Assembly (NCBI GenBank): GCA_003525885.1
Contig: DQIG01000418.1
Location: 4,409 to 18,654 of the forward strand
Direction: 5' to 3'
Length of the DNA stretch: 14,246 nucleotides
Source of the DNA: Stenotrophomonas sp.
GTDB lineage: Bacteria > Pseudomonadota > Gammaproteobacteria > Xanthomonadales > Xanthomonadaceae
Position numbers and translations under genes: made by a program. The notes under the pieces are model-generated. The model ran no database searches and was not told where the DNA came from. It saw only the letters and a list, made by a program, of their open reading frames with translations. Below, one piece after another: positions 7,009-14,073 of this stretch (position 1 is the stretch's first letter; every line of letters starts with the position of its first letter).

Positions 7009-7031
7009 AGTCGACCCGCGATCGACTCTAC
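7009..7031 (-). repeat. SMAG-type GTAG palindrome, second of a pair (inverted)
   Basis: AGTCGACCCGCG followed by ATCGACTCTAC, ending in the reverse complement of GTAG. With the 6945 copy it forms an inverted dimer separated by about 41 bases, ending 11 bases from the stop codon of the AraC-family gene. Confidence 0.75.
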
Positions 7032-7042
7032 CCCTCACCCAT

Positions 7043-7924
7043 TTACCCAGCCTGCGCTGCGCTCGCGGCCAGCCACGCCCGCGGCGAGGCCCCCAACCGC
7101 TTCCGGAATGCCTTCGACAGCGACGCGGTATCGGCAAACCCCACCTCGATCGCCACCTGCTTGACCGCCACGCCGGCCCGCAGCTGTGCGCAGGCCAGGC
7201 TCAGCCGCCAGTCCAGCAGGTAGCTGGCTGGCGTTGCCTGCATCACGTCCTTGAACACGGCCGCGAACGCGCTGCGCGACATGCCGGCAGTCGCGGTCAT
7301 GCGCGGCAGCGTCCATTCGTCCTGTGGCGCCTGGTGCATCGCCACCAGCGTGCGTGCCAGCCGTGCATCGGACAGCCCTCGCATCAGCCCATGACTGACG
7401 CCCGCTGCATCCGGGTGATCGACCACCCAGCGCAGGATCTGGATCAGCGCCACCTCGAACAGGCGATTGGTCAGCAGCCGTGAACCGCAGCGCTTGCGAT
7501 CGGCCTCGGCGAACAGCAGCTGCAGGGTGTCATCCAGTTCGCCGATCGCGGCCAGCGGCACCACCATCACCGGTGGCAGCGACTGCACGATCGGATTGCG
7601 CGCACCGCCATCGAAATCCAGCGTGGCGCAGGTGAAATCCGGGCCATCCAGCGGCGCATTCAAGAACACATGGTGCAGCGGCTGCGGGTACAGCAGCAGG
7701 CTGGGTGTGTCGATCTTCAACCGGGGCAGCGTGGTATCGGCCCCAGGATGGCGGACCTCCATTTCACCCTGGCGCAGGATGTGCAGGAAGGCACGACCGG
7801 GTTGCGGCTCGAAGACATGGCGCCCGCACAGCGGACCGCTGTGGAACAGCGCGGCCTGCACCCGGAAGTGCTCCAGCAGGGAGGAGAGACGGTCGGGTGG
7901 GGAGGTGTCGGCGGGCATGCTCAT
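7043..7924 (-). CDS. AraC-family transcriptional regulator with N-terminal cupin domain
   Basis: A 293-residue regulator. Residues about 8-190 look like the cupin_6 ligand-binding domain of AraC proteins: DRLSSLLEHFRVQAALFHSGPLCG, FLHILRQGEMEV, SLLLYPQPLHHVF and the LPPVMVVPL region. Residues about 195-285 are the double helix-turn-helix domain, with LPRMTATAGMSRSAFAAVFK as the first unit and VKQVAIEVGFADTASLSKAF as the second, followed by RKRLGASPRAW. It binds DNA in the cytoplasm; the inducer is unknown. It is divergent from the AhpD-like gene with 107 bases between start codons, an arrangement in which the regulator usually controls its neighbour. The start could instead be the ATG two codons further in (MPADT). 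Confidence 0.92.
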   Translation of the reverse strand: MSMPADTSPPDRLSSLLEHFRVQAALFHSGPLCGRHVFEPQPGRAFLHILRQGEMEVRHPGADTTLPRLKIDTPSLLLYPQPLHHVFLNAPLDGPDFTCATLDFDGGARNPIVQSLPPVMVVPLAAIGELDDTLQLLFAEADRKRCGSRLLTNRLFEVALIQILRWVVDHPDAAGVSHGLMRGLSDARLARTLVAMHQAPQDEWTLPRMTATAGMSRSAFAAVFKDVMQATPASYLLDWRLSLACAQLRAGVAVKQVAIEVGFADTASLSKAFRKRLGASPRAWLAASAAQAG

Positions 7925-8031
7925 GGATGAATGGACAACATGTGTGGCTGATTACGCCTGATGCGTCCAGCGAGTCTACCTAGGATGAGCGGGTCGTCCA
8001 ATCCCGGGCGCTTTTCCCAAGGAGATCCACC

Positions 8032-8568
8032 ATGTCTCGTGTCCCCCTGATCGATGCCGCCAACACCACCGCCGACCGCCAGGCTCTGCTGGGCCAGGTC
8101 CACGCCGCTTTCGGCGCCACCCCGGCCATGTTCCGCGCCGTGGCCAACTCGCCAGCCGCCCTGCAGAGCATGTGGGGTTCGTTCGGCGCGCTGGGCGGCG
8201 GTCGCCTGTCGCCGCTGCTGGGCGAGCAGATTGCCGTGGCCATCGCCAACCGCAATGCCTGCGAATACTGCCTGGCCGCCCACACCGCGCTGGGCCGCAA
8301 GGCCGGTGCCAGCAGCGAGCAGATGGCCGCCGCACAGATCGGCCAGTCCAGCGATCCGGCTACCGCCGCCGCGCTGGACTTCGCGCTGAAGGTGGTCGAG
8401 CAGCGTGGGCAGATCGCCGATGGCGATGTGCAGGCGCTGCGTGCGGCCGGCTTCGACGATGAGCAGATCGTCGAGATCCTCGCCCATGTGGCGCTCAACC
8501 TGTTCACCAACTACGTCAACGTGGCGTTCGACGTGCCGGTGGACTTCCCGCAGGTCGCGCTGCGCTGA
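8032..8568 (+). CDS. carboxymuconolactone decarboxylase/AhpD-like protein
   Basis: A 178-residue, all-helical cytoplasmic protein of the carboxymuconolactone decarboxylase superfamily. The segment NRNACEYCLAAHTALGRKAG holds the CxxC-xxx-H motif of the peroxidase-type members, AhpD-like, in which the two cysteines reduce peroxides or a partner protein. This argues for a thiol-redox role rather than lactone decarboxylation. The later segment DDEQIVEILAHVALNLFTNYVNVAFDVPVDFP is typical of the family. AAGGAG at 8019-8024, 7 bases before the ATG, is a strong ribosome site. Control by the divergent AraC-type regulator is likely. A strong hairpin follows at 8578-8602. Confidence 0.9.
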   Translation: MSRVPLIDAANTTADRQALLGQVHAAFGATPAMFRAVANSPAALQSMWGSFGALGGGRLSPLLGEQIAVAIANRNACEYCLAAHTALGRKAGASSEQMAAAQIGQSSDPATAAALDFALKVVEQRGQIADGDVQALRAAGFDDEQIVEILAHVALNLFTNYVNVAFDVPVDFPQVALR

Positions 8569-8577
8569 GCGGTGTCA

Positions 8578-8602
8578 GGCCGGGGGTGCATTGCCCCCGG
8601 CC
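8578..8602. terminator. bidirectional GC-rich hairpin between convergent genes
   Basis: Perfect 9-base arms GGCCGGGGG and CCCCCGGCC around a 7-base loop lie in the 38 bases between the AhpD-like stop and the fdhD stop. There is no T run on either side, as is common in GC-rich genomes. It probably terminates both transcripts. Confidence 0.75.
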
Positions 8603-8606
8603 GCCC

Positions 8607-9455
8607 TCAATTGCCGTGGCCGTCGTCCGGCCGCAGCCGCTCGGGATGGGTATACACATTGAACCCGCTCTCCCGCGCGAACCCGACCAGGCACAGGCCC
8701 GCACTACGGGCAAGGTCGATCGCCAGCGCGGTCGGTGCCGAGACGGCAGCCAGCACGCTGGCACCGGCGCGCACCGCCTTGCTGACCATTTCGTAGCTGG
8801 CCCGGCTGGAAATCACCAGCAGGCCGCCTTCAATGGCATGTTCGTTGTGATGCAGCGCGCCGATCAGCTTGTCCAGCGCATTGTGGCGACCAACGTCCTC
8901 GCGCACCCAGCCGATCCGCCCGCTGGCATCGGCCCAGGCCGCGGCGTGGGTGGAGCCGCTTACCGCATTCATCGGCTGGTGCTGCGCCAGCGTGGCCAGC
9001 GCCCGCTGCAGAGAGGCGGGCGGGTAGGTGCGTCGCTCGCGGATCTGCGGCAGTGGGCGCAGCACTTCTTCCAGCTGGCGCGTGCCACACAGGCCACAGC
9101 CACCACGGCCGGGCAGCAGGCGTCCATTGGCCGGGTCCAGCTCGGCACCGGGTGCCTCCTCGGCGACGGTCATCTGTAGTTCGATGCCTTCCAGCTGCGG
9201 GCGGATGTCGATCGACAGCAGCTGCGAGGGGGTATCGATCAGGCCTTCACTGAGCGAGAACCCGAGCGCGAAGTCTTCCAGGTCGCACGGGGTGGCCATC
9301 ATCACCGCGAAGGCGGCGCCGTTGTAGCGCAGCGCCACCGGCACTTCCTCGGCCACCACATCGACCTGCTGCTGTTGACCCTGGTTGCGCCAGCGCTGCA
9401 ACGGGCGTTGGGCGGTGCCGGCAGGCGGGGTGTGCGGCGGGATCGAATCAGGCAT
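8607..9455 (-). CDS. fdhD: formate dehydrogenase accessory sulfurtransferase FdhD
   Basis: A 282-residue FdhD protein. FdhD carries sulfur from the cysteine desulfurase IscS to the molybdenum cofactor and thereby activates formate-dehydrogenase-type enzymes. Conserved stretches are EVPVALRYNG, MATPCDLEDFALGFSLSEGLI, the catalytic loop GRGGCGLCGT with C120 and C123, FNAV-like MNAVSGSTHAAAW, REDVGRHNALDKLIGA, LVISSRASYEMVSKAVRAG and SAPTALAIDLA. The ATG at 9455 is preferred because the 60 in-frame residues upstream look non-coding and no family member begins with such a tail. It is divergent from the FdhF/YdeP-family oxidoreductase, its likely client, across a 244-base region. No clear Shine-Dalgarno sequence is visible. 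Confidence 0.95.
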   Translation of the reverse strand: MPDSIPPHTPPAGTAQRPLQRWRNQGQQQQVDVVAEEVPVALRYNGAAFAVMMATPCDLEDFALGFSLSEGLIDTPSQLLSIDIRPQLEGIELQMTVAEEAPGAELDPANGRLLPGRGGCGLCGTRQLEEVLRPLPQIRERRTYPPASLQRALATLAQHQPMNAVSGSTHAAAWADASGRIGWVREDVGRHNALDKLIGALHHNEHAIEGGLLVISSRASYEMVSKAVRAGASVLAAVSAPTALAIDLARSAGLCLVGFARESGFNVYTHPERLRPDDGHGN

Positions 9456-9610
9456 GCAGCGCGTCCGGACAAGGGAGAAACGCGGGCGGGCCACCGCCTG
9501 CGGTTTCGAGGATAGCGCAGTGGTCGCGCGCAGACGCGGCTGTAACCGTTGCCATGGCAGGTTGTGCTGAAAAGAGCCTGTACCCTCTGGCGAAGCGGCG
9601 TAGGCCGTGC

Positions 9611-9640
9611 TTGACTGTGCGGCTGGTCGTGCCATTGAAT
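9611..9640 (+). promoter_or_regulatory. candidate sigma-70 promoter of the oxidoreductase gene
   Basis: TTGACT (9611-9616, five of six consensus bases) and TTGAAT (9635-9640, four of six) are separated by 18 bases. Transcription would start about 50 bases before the ATG at 9700. This is the best promoter-like pair I found in the fdhD/oxidoreductase intergenic region. Confidence 0.4.
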
Positions 9641-9699
9641 GCGCCGCCGGACCGCGTTATGCCGTTTGTTGCTGCGTTCCTTCCGTAAGGTTCCCGAAC

Positions 9700-11985
9700 A
9701 TGTCCGAGCAGAAACCGCCGCGTTACAAGCCCTACAACCAGCCTGCCGGAGGCTGGGGTGCCGCCGGCGCTACGGCCAAGGTGCTGCTGCAGCAGAGCGT
9801 GATCGGCAAGGGGTCGAAGGCGTTGCTGGCGATGAACCAGCCCGGTGGCTTCAAGTGCCCCAGCTGCGCGTTCCCCGATGCTGACGAACGCAAGAAGCTG
9901 GAGTTCTGCGAGAACGGCGCGAAGGCGCTGGCCTGGGAAGCCACGCAGTTCCGTGCCGGCCGCGAGTTGTTCGCACAGCACACCGTGACCGAACTGATGG
10001 CGCAGACCGACTACTGGCTGGAGATGCAGGGCCGGCTGACCGAGCCGATGCGCTACGACGCTGCCACCGACCACTATGTGCCGTGCAGCTGGGACGATGC
10101 CTTCGCACTGATCGGCCGCCACCTGCAGGCGCTGGACAGCCCACACCAGGCCGAGTTCTACACCTCCGGGCGCACGCCCAACGAAGCGGCGTTCCTGTAT
10201 TCGATCTTCGTGCGCGAGTTCGGCACCAATAATTTCCCGGACTGTTCGAACATGTGCCACGAGCCGACCAGCCGCGGCCTGCCGCCGGCCATCGGGGTGG
10301 GCAAGGGCACCATCGTGCTGCAGGACTTCGAGCACGCCGAGGCGATCTTCGTGATCGGCCAGAACACCGGCACCAATTCGCCGCGGATGATGAGCAACCT
10401 GGTCGAAGCGCGCAAACGCGGCATCCCGATCGTGGCGGTCAACCCGATGCCCGAGCGCGCGCTGATACGCTTTGCCGAGCCGCAGGATGTGGTGCAGATG
10501 GCCACGTTCGGTTCGACCGAGATCACCAGCGAGTTCGTGCACATCCGCATCGGCGGCGATCTGGCCCTGATCAAGGGCATGATGAAGGTGATGTTCGAGC
10601 GCGAAGCGCAGGGCGAGCGCGTGCTCGACCATGATTTCCTGTCAGAACACACGGTGGGCCTGGAGGCGTTGCGCGAGGATGTGCTGGCGCAGGACTGGGA
10701 CCAGATCGTGCAGGTGTCCGGCATCTCGCAGGCTCAGATACGCCGCTGTGCGGAGATCTACATCCGCTCCAAGGCCACCGTGATCTGCTACGGCATGGGC
10801 CTGACCCAGCATCAGTACGGCTCGCGCCTGCTGCAGCAGGTCGCCAACCTGCTGATGCTGCGCGGCAACTTCGGCAAGGCCGGTGCTGGCATCGGGCCGA
10901 TTCGTGGCCATTCCAATGTGCAGGGCGACCGCACGGTCGGCATCGACGAGAAGCCCAAGCCGGCCTACCTGGACCGCGTGCAGCAGGTGTTCGGCTTCGA
11001 TCCTCCGCGTGAGCATGGCCATCACGTGGTCGAGTCGATCGAGGCGATGCTGGATGGCAGCGCCAGGGTGTTCATCGGCCTGGGCGGGAACTTCATCCAT
11101 GCGGTGCCTGACACACCGCGCGCATACGAGGCGATGCGTGGCCTGGACCTGACGGTTGGCATCGCCACCAAGCTCAACCGCGGCCATCTTGTTCATGGCC
11201 GCGATGCGCTGATCCTGCCGGTAGTGGCGCGCTCGGAGCGCATCGTCACGCCGGCCGGCGAGCAGTTCGTCACCATCGAAGACGCGATGTCGAACGTGAC
11301 CGCCTCGCGCGGCGTGCTCGAACCGGTCAGTACGGAGGTACTGCCCGAGGTCGAGATCGTCTGCCGCATGGCGATGGCTGCGCTGCCGCAGAGCAAGGTC
11401 GACTGGGCGCGCTGCATGCACGACTATGCGCCCATCCGCGAACTGATCGCTGCGGTGTACCCGGAGATCTACACCGGATTCAACGAGCGCATCCGGCAGC
11501 CGCACGGCTTCCATCTGGACATTCCGCCGCGCCGCCGCGTGTGGCCCACGCCGAACGGCAAGGCCAACATCCTGGTGATGCCCGGCCTGGACGTGGACGA
11601 TCCAGTACATGACCCGGACATGTTGCGGTTGGCTACGGTACGCTCGCACGATCAGTACAACACCACCATCTACAGCTACAACGACCGCTATCGCGGCGTG
11701 TACAACGATCGCATGGTGCTGTTCATGAACATCGAGGACCGGCTGGCGCGCGGTCTGGAGAAGGAGGCGCTGGTCAGCCTGGAGACCATCAGCGGCGACG
11801 GCGTGCAGCGGCGCATCGAGGGCCTGACCGTGCTGGACTACCCGATGCCGCGCGGCGCGCTGGCCGGTTACTACCCGGAACTGAACCCGTTGTTGCCGCT
11901 GGACTACTACGACCGCATCAGCGGCACGCCCGCTGCCAAGTCGATCCCGGTGCGGATGAGCGCGATGGCGGCGGCGATTGCGTGA
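9700..11985 (+). CDS. FdhF/YdeP-family molybdopterin oxidoreductase
   Basis: A 761-residue cytoplasmic-type molybdoenzyme (no Tat signal) of the formate dehydrogenase alpha-like YdeP group. C53-x-x-C56 and C70 (GGFKCPSCAFPD ... LEFCENGAKA) sit where an iron-sulfur cluster would be bound. The segment GTNNFPDCSNMCHEPTS aligns with the E. coli FdhF active-site region, placing C186-H187 where FdhF has selenocysteine-histidine, so C186 is the probable molybdenum ligand. Further typical motifs are IFVIGQNTGTNSPRMM, YGMGLTQHQYG, MLRGNFGKAGAGIGPIRGHSNVQGDRT and the C-terminal DQYNTTIYSYNDRYRGVYNDR. The reaction is not established for this group; formate oxidation is possible but unproven. The ATG at 9700 has TAAGG 9 bases upstream. 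No partner subunit genes are adjacent; FdhD lies divergently. Confidence 0.92.
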   Translation: MSEQKPPRYKPYNQPAGGWGAAGATAKVLLQQSVIGKGSKALLAMNQPGGFKCPSCAFPDADERKKLEFCENGAKALAWEATQFRAGRELFAQHTVTELMAQTDYWLEMQGRLTEPMRYDAATDHYVPCSWDDAFALIGRHLQALDSPHQAEFYTSGRTPNEAAFLYSIFVREFGTNNFPDCSNMCHEPTSRGLPPAIGVGKGTIVLQDFEHAEAIFVIGQNTGTNSPRMMSNLVEARKRGIPIVAVNPMPERALIRFAEPQDVVQMATFGSTEITSEFVHIRIGGDLALIKGMMKVMFEREAQGERVLDHDFLSEHTVGLEALREDVLAQDWDQIVQVSGISQAQIRRCAEIYIRSKATVICYGMGLTQHQYGSRLLQQVANLLMLRGNFGKAGAGIGPIRGHSNVQGDRTVGIDEKPKPAYLDRVQQVFGFDPPREHGHHVVESIEAMLDGSARVFIGLGGNFIHAVPDTPRAYEAMRGLDLTVGIATKLNRGHLVHGRDALILPVVARSERIVTPAGEQFVTIEDAMSNVTASRGVLEPVSTEVLPEVEIVCRMAMAALPQSKVDWARCMHDYAPIRELIAAVYPEIYTGFNERIRQPHGFHLDIPPRRRVWPTPNGKANILVMPGLDVDDPVHDPDMLRLATVRSHDQYNTTIYSYNDRYRGVYNDRMVLFMNIEDRLARGLEKEALVSLETISGDGVQRRIEGLTVLDYPMPRGALAGYYPELNPLLPLDYYDRISGTPAAKSIPVRMSAMAAAIA

Positions 11986-11998
11986 CGCGCGCATCGGC

Positions 11999-12004
11999 TA
12001 TCAT
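11999..12004 (+). promoter_or_regulatory. possible -10 element of a leaderless CopL-like transcript
   Basis: TATCAT ends 6 bases before the GTG at 12011. Transcription from it would start at or next to that codon, giving a leaderless mRNA. No Shine-Dalgarno sequence precedes the GTG, which fits. A weak -35-like TTGCGT (11978-11983) is only 15 bases upstream, so the promoter is uncertain. Confidence 0.35.
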
Positions 12005-12010
12005 CGGCGG

Positions 12011-12352
12011 GTGAACCTGCCTGGCCTGCTGCTGCGATGGATGCTGCTTGTCGCCCTGGTGCTGAATGCACCGGCGCTGGCGCTTGCCTCATCTTCGTAC
12101 AGCGGGTCGGCCAACCAGGATCACTGCGCTGCACCGCACGCGGCCGCGATGGCGGCAGCCGGCTGCTGCAACGATGCGGCCCCGGCGGCCTGCCAGAGTG
12201 GTGAGTGCGAATGCCCGCTCGCCTGCCTCGGCATGCTGGCCACGTTGAATGGAACGCCAGCCTCGCCGTGGCGCGAGGCGCCTGTAGCCGCCCGTTCCCA
12301 GCAACGCGCATCGCCGCCAATGCTGGACCCGCTGCGTCCCCCCATCGTGTGA
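12011..12352 (+). CDS. CopL-family small periplasmic metal-binding protein
   Basis: A 113-residue protein starting at GTG. Residues 1-26 are a signal peptide (LLLRWMLLVALVLNAPALALA, cleavage before SSS). The mature part carries a histidine/cysteine cluster: H38-C39, H43, C52-C53, C61, C66, C68 and C72. It then has a proline- and arginine-containing tail. This layout fits the CopL family of Xanthomonas and Stenotrophomonas, encoded upstream of copper resistance genes and needed for their copper-induced expression. The match is by layout and composition, so it is less secure than the neighbours. It follows the oxidoreductase stop by 25 bases without a ribosome site, and a hairpin lies 6 bases after its stop. 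The DUF411 gene downstream strengthens the copper assignment. Confidence 0.72.
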   Translation: MNLPGLLLRWMLLVALVLNAPALALASSSYSGSANQDHCAAPHAAAMAAAGCCNDAAPAACQSGECECPLACLGMLATLNGTPASPWREAPVAARSQQRASPPMLDPLRPPIV

Positions 12353-12358
12353 TTTCCT

Positions 12359-12378
12359 GCAGGCGCTCAAGCGCCTGC
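12359..12378 (+). terminator. hairpin just after the CopL-like stop codon (terminator or attenuator)
   Basis: Perfect 8-base arms GCAGGCGC and GCGCCTGC with a TCAA loop start 6 bases after the TGA at 12350-12352. A T5 run follows at 12393-12397, but 14 bases beyond the stem, farther than in a standard intrinsic terminator. It could attenuate read-through into the DUF411 gene. A ribosome paused at the CopL stop would cover the stem. Confidence 0.45.
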
Positions 12379-12469
12379 CATGACTGTTCGACTTTTTCTC
12401 GACTCTGCCTGCGCCTTCGATGCGCGGGCGGGGGCCGCGTTGCCTGCCTCTGCAAAGGAATCACTCCCT

Positions 12470-13000
12470 ATGAACCGTACTCTCTCCCTCGGCCTGTTGC
12501 TGGGCACCGTGCTCGCCACTACCGCCTGTGCACGTGCCGCCGAAGAATCCTCCGCCGCAGCGGTCGCCAGCGCGGCACCGCCACAGGCCAGTCCGGCCAA
12601 GGTCGATCCGGCCTTGCCGGTGGCCATCGTGCACAAGACCGCCAGCTGTGGCTGTTGTGGCGTCTGGGTCGACCACCTGGAGGCCGCCGGCTTCCAGGTG
12701 GACGTGCGCGACACCGACGACATGAACCCGATCAAGGTTCGCCTGGGCGTGCCGGTGGGCAAGGCCTCCTGCCATACCGCCGAGATCGGCGGGTATGTGG
12801 TCGAGGGCCACATTCCGGCCGAGGACATCAAGCGCCTGCTGGCCGAACGCCCGGCCGCGCGCGGGCTGGTGCTGCCCGGCATGCCGGCCGGTTCGCCGGG
12901 CATGGAAATGCCGGATGGCTACGTGCAGCCGTACACCGTCGAGCTGGTGCGGGCCGACGGCAGCACCGAGCCGTTCGCTCAGCACGGGCAGGGTGGCTGA
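12470..13000 (+). CDS. DUF411-family (CopG-like) periplasmic copper-binding protein
   Basis: A 176-residue exported protein. The signal peptide ends near residue 23 (ARA before AEES); a cysteine at 20 makes lipidation conceivable, but the preceding TTA is not a standard lipobox. After an alanine/proline-rich linker comes the DUF411 domain: VAIVHKTASCGCCGVWVDHLEAAGF with C60-G-C62-C63, VPVGKASCHTAEIGGYVVEGHIPAEDI with C101-H102 and H114, and a methionine-rich LVLPGMPAGSPGMEMPDG. CopG of Pseudomonas, which has this domain, binds a cysteine-bridged copper cluster, so periplasmic copper handling or redox is the likely role. AAAGGAA (12454-12460) is a good ribosome site 9 bases before the ATG. It follows the CopL-like gene by 117 bases. 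Confidence 0.88.
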   Translation: MNRTLSLGLLLGTVLATTACARAAEESSAAAVASAAPPQASPAKVDPALPVAIVHKTASCGCCGVWVDHLEAAGFQVDVRDTDDMNPIKVRLGVPVGKASCHTAEIGGYVVEGHIPAEDIKRLLAERPAARGLVLPGMPAGSPGMEMPDGYVQPYTVELVRADGSTEPFAQHGQGG

Positions 13001-13008
13001 CAGACGAC

Positions 13009-13035
13009 GGGTGCCGGTCTTGCTGGCCGGCACCC
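13009..13035 (+). terminator. hairpin after the DUF411 gene
   Basis: Perfect 9-base arms GGGTGCCGG and CCGGCACCC with a 9-base loop begin 8 bases after the DUF411 stop. No T run follows. It is a likely terminator for the copper pair, backed up by the SMAG dimer at 13051-13112. Confidence 0.6.
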
Positions 13036-13050
13036 ATCGATGTGCCTCGT

Positions 13051-13074
13051 GTAGAGCCGAGCCCGCGCTCGGCT
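13051..13074 (+). repeat. SMAG-type GTAG palindrome, first of a pair
   Basis: GTAG followed by arms AGCCGAGC and GCTCGGCT, the same subgroup as the 2073-2096 copy. Its inverted partner starts at 13089, and the two can form a long hairpin between the convergent DUF411 and blaL1 genes. Confidence 0.85.
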
Positions 13075-13088
13075 GTTTTCTTCCGGCA

Positions 13089-13112
13089 AGCCGAGCGTAG
13101 GCTCGGCTCTAC
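13089..13112 (-). repeat. SMAG-type GTAG palindrome, second of a pair (inverted)
   Basis: Arms AGCCGAGC and GCTCGGCT ending in CTAC, 4 bases before the blaL1 stop codon. In the blaL1 transcript the dimer starts right after the stop and probably acts as terminator or 3'-end stabiliser. Confidence 0.85.
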
Positions 13113-13116
13113 AGGA

Positions 13117-13989
13117 TCAGCGGTGTGCCGCAGTTTCCTTGGCCAGCTGTGCGTCGAATTTCTTCTCGGCCGCATCCGCGTAGGCCTTGCAGCTCAGTGC
13201 CTTCCCGCTGGCCTTGCTGCCAGCGGCATAGTTCCAGTTGCTGGCGCCCGGATGCGGGGTCAGCAACAGGTCGCAGGGCAGGCCGCGGACCGTAGTGAAG
13301 CTGTGTCGGTAGTCCTCGATCAGGTGTGGATAGCGGGCGTTGCCCTGCAGCTGGTAGCCCGGCGCACTCAGGCTGTCGGCATAGGCGATGCGCACCGGCT
13401 TGCCATCGCGGGTATCGGTCCAGGTCCAGGCGGTGCTGCCCGGGGTGTGCCCCGGCATGAAGTGCGCGGTGAACGCGATGCCACCCACCGTGACCACTTC
13501 GCCATCCATGATGATGCGGTCGGTGCTGGCCGGCGGAAAGGTGATGCTGTCACCAAAGTGCAGGTCGTTGCTGCCGCCGCGCGCCAGCAGCACCGCTGAT
13601 TCGGCGTTGGCCACCACTTTCGCACTGGTACGGCGTTTCAGTTCCGCCACCGGGCCTGCATGGTCTGCATGCGCGTGGCTGAGGAGGATCAAGCGCAGGT
13701 CCTGCGGCGCCACGCCGCGCACCTTCATGTTGCTGATGAGGTGGCTGGCCATCTGCGGCATTCCGCCGTCGAGTAGCACTGCACCGTCGGAGGTCTGCAC
13801 CAGCAGTGCGGTCAGGTTCTCGGTTCCGATCTGCCAGGTATGGTCGGCGATCTGCAGCGGTGCCATCGGCTGCAGCCACGAGGCGTCCACGGTGTAGGCC
13901 TGTAGTTGCGGCAAGGGCGTTTCGGCAGCGCTGGCGTGGGTGATCGGGAGTGCTGCGGCAAGGGCGAGGGCGAGCATGTGCGGGCGCAT
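13117..13989 (-). CDS. blaL1: L1-type subclass B3 metallo-beta-lactamase
   Basis: A 290-residue preprotein, the usual L1 length. The signal peptide is cleaved after residue 21 (HASA before AETPLPQ). The mature enzyme is periplasmic, hydrolyses penicillins, cephalosporins and carbapenems, and is known to be tetrameric. Zinc ligands are visible: H105, H107, D109 and H110 in LLSHAHADHAG, the histidine of HFMPGHTPGSTAW, and the histidine of LLTPHPGASNW. The B3 feature of serine instead of cysteine (YADSLSAPGYQ) is present. Two late cysteines (GLPCDLL and LSCKAYAD) match the L1 disulfide. The start at 13989 reproduces the known N-terminus; 73 further in-frame upstream residues are not family-like. 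L1 is normally induced through AmpR, which is not in the window. The SMAG dimer follows the stop. Confidence 0.98.
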   Translation of the reverse strand: MRPHMLALALAAALPITHASAAETPLPQLQAYTVDASWLQPMAPLQIADHTWQIGTENLTALLVQTSDGAVLLDGGMPQMASHLISNMKVRGVAPQDLRLILLSHAHADHAGPVAELKRRTSAKVVANAESAVLLARGGSNDLHFGDSITFPPASTDRIIMDGEVVTVGGIAFTAHFMPGHTPGSTAWTWTDTRDGKPVRIAYADSLSAPGYQLQGNARYPHLIEDYRHSFTTVRGLPCDLLLTPHPGASNWNYAAGSKASGKALSCKAYADAAEKKFDAQLAKETAAHR

Positions 13990-14056
13990 GTGAAAGGCGT
14001 ATCGGGACGGTGGATCGAGGCTAGCACGGCGCTTTCCGATGCCGTTTCGATGATTC

Positions 14057-14073
14057 CTCATGGCTGCCATGAG
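14057..14073. promoter_or_regulatory. dyad in the blaL1 upstream region
   Basis: Perfect 7-base arms CTCATGG and CCATGAG around CTG, centred about 75 bases upstream of the blaL1 ATG and about 125 bases before the start of the divergent gene at 14192. The position suits an operator for either gene. I do not recognise it as a known site. Confidence 0.35.

Noticed and set aside
9456..9635. N-terminal extension of fdhD to 9635
   Set aside because: The extra 60 residues lack family similarity and would overlap the divergent promoter; the ATG at 9455 gives normal length.
10642..11994. Minus-strand open frame of 450 codons opposite the oxidoreductase
   Set aside because: Same strand-shadow effect; the plus-strand gene is a clear molybdoenzyme and the reverse protein looks compositionally biased.
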